The notes beneath the pieces are model-generated. The model had not been told where the DNA came from. It was given only the letters and a program-made list of their open reading frames with translations, and made no database searches. A stretch of DNA of 8,040 nt from JASGDC01 sp047605865 (GTDB taxonomy: Bacteria > Actinomycetota > Actinomycetes > Actinomycetales > Micrococcaceae): NCBI GenBank assembly GCA_047605865.1, contig JASGFC010000040.1, forward strand, positions 1-8,040, written 5' to 3'. Positions 7,413-8,040 of the stretch are shown in pieces. A program made the translations under genes and the position numbers. Every line of letters starts with the position of its first letter. The stretch's first letter is position 1.

Positions 7413-8040
7413 AAATATTGAAGCTAATATTGCGCAAGAACTTTTAAAAATTAAAGCTGTTTCCCTAAACTCGGCAACACCTTTTACCTGGGCTAGTGGT
7501 ATTAAGAGCCCAATTTATTGTGATAACCGTATCACGATGAGCTACCCTACGGTACGTAGAGAAATAGCGCAGGGGCTAGCTACTAAAATCAAAGAGAATT
7601 TTCCTGACGTTGAAGTGATTGCAGGCACTGCTACTGCTGGCATTCCGCATGCTGCGTGGGTAGCAGAGATTCTAGATTTGCCTATGGTTTACATCCGCAG
7701 TAAGCCTAAAGATCATGGTAAAGCTCAACAAATTGAAGGTCGCATCACGCAAGGGCAGAAGATGGTAGTTATTGAAGATTTAGTATCCACTGGTGGTAGT
7801 GTGCTAGATGCTTGTAAGGCTGCTACCAGAGAAGGTGCAGATGTTTTAGCTGTTGCAGCAATTTTTAGTTATGAACTGCCAGAAAGTAAGACTAACTTTG
7901 CACAAGCAAATCTTCCGTTAATTTCCTTGACCAATTACTCCACACTCTTGGACGTAGCCTTACAAAGCGGTTATATTCAAGCACAAGATATGCAGTTGCT
8001 TCAATCTTGGCGTGATGATCCTGAAAACTGGGGAAAATAG
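7402..8040 (+). CDS. pyrE: Orotate phosphoribosyltransferase
   Basis: Joins orotate to PRPP to give OMP and pyrophosphate, the fifth step; acts as a cytosolic dimer. The 212 residues are typical. Visible motifs are FTWASGIKSPIYCDNR (28-43), the flexible catalytic loop RSKPKDHGKAQQIEG (99-113, with Lys103 and His105), and the 13-residue PRPP signature VVIEDLVSTGGSV (122-134). GTATAGIPHA (75-84) is the usual type I phosphoribosyltransferase loop. The ATG lies inside the last codons of pyrF (11-base overlap). The upstream GAGTGGA (7386-7392) is only a weak Shine-Dalgarno, so expression probably depends on ribosomes finishing pyrF. The TAG stop is the last codon of the window, so any downstream terminator is not visible. 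Confidence 0.97.
   Translation: MTTKNIEANIAQELLKIKAVSLNSATPFTWASGIKSPIYCDNRITMSYPTVRREIAQGLATKIKENFPDVEVIAGTATAGIPHAAWVAEILDLPMVYIRSKPKDHGKAQQIEGRITQGQKMVVIEDLVSTGGSVLDACKAATREGADVLAVAAIFSYELPESKTNFAQANLPLISLTNYSTLLDVALQSGYIQAQDMQLLQSWRDDPENWGK

Larger units (their letters stand above)
705..8040 (+). other. Six complete genes of a pyr operon
   Basis: Together with the pyrC remnant upstream, these co-directional genes have junctions of 0, 0, +14, -4, -4 and -11 bases, counting pyrC/carA first. I saw no convincing promoter, terminator hairpin or attenuator between them, so one polycistronic transcript starting outside the window is inferred. In related Gram-positives the transcript is controlled by PyrR binding to leader attenuators in response to UMP/PRPP. 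Any such leader would lie upstream of this window. Confidence 0.85.

Overview
The window is a single, tightly packed block of de novo pyrimidine (UMP) biosynthesis genes, all on the + strand: the 3' part of pyrC, then carA (pyrAA), carB (pyrAB), pyrK, pyrD, pyrF and pyrE. The first bases fall inside pyrC and the last base is the final base of the pyrE stop codon. No RNA gene, mobile element, CRISPR array, terminator or long non-coding stretch is visible. The only real intergenic gap is 14 bases, between carB and pyrK.

The organism is most likely a low-GC Gram-positive (Firmicutes/Bacillota), probably a lactic acid bacterium of the Lactobacillales. The evidence is an AT-leaning composition (by eye roughly 40% GC), the gene order pyrC-carA-carB-pyrK-pyrD-pyrF-pyrE seen in Bacillus and many lactobacilli, the class 1B (PyrK-PyrD) dihydroorotate dehydrogenase, good purine-rich Shine-Dalgarno sequences, and protein lengths typical of that group (CarB 1061 aa, CarA 359 aa, PyrK 260 aa). 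Genus and species cannot be fixed from the sequence alone.

Layout: pyrC (1-704, 5' truncated) abuts carA (705-1784), which abuts carB (1785-4970). After 14 bases pyrK (4985-5767) begins at a TTG codon. pyrK/pyrD and pyrD/pyrF each overlap by 4 bases (ATGA), and pyrF/pyrE overlap by 11 bases. This spacing implies one polycistronic mRNA with translational coupling. Upstream genes expected in such operons (pyrR, pyrB, possibly a uracil permease) and the PyrR-binding attenuators lie outside the window.

The products act in sequence. CarA/CarB make carbamoyl phosphate from glutamine, bicarbonate and ATP. PyrB (not in the window) makes carbamoyl aspartate. PyrC closes it to dihydroorotate. PyrD with PyrK oxidises that to orotate, passing electrons to NAD+. 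PyrE adds ribose phosphate from PRPP to give OMP, and PyrF decarboxylates OMP to UMP. The full-length genes look intact, with key catalytic residues present. The few oddities are small: an Asp in place of the usual Glu of the CarA glutaminase triad, a Gly in the FAD-binding motif of PyrK, a slightly longer iron-sulphur loop in PyrK, and a TTG start for pyrK behind a near-complete Shine-Dalgarno sequence. I found no sign of a new biological system here.
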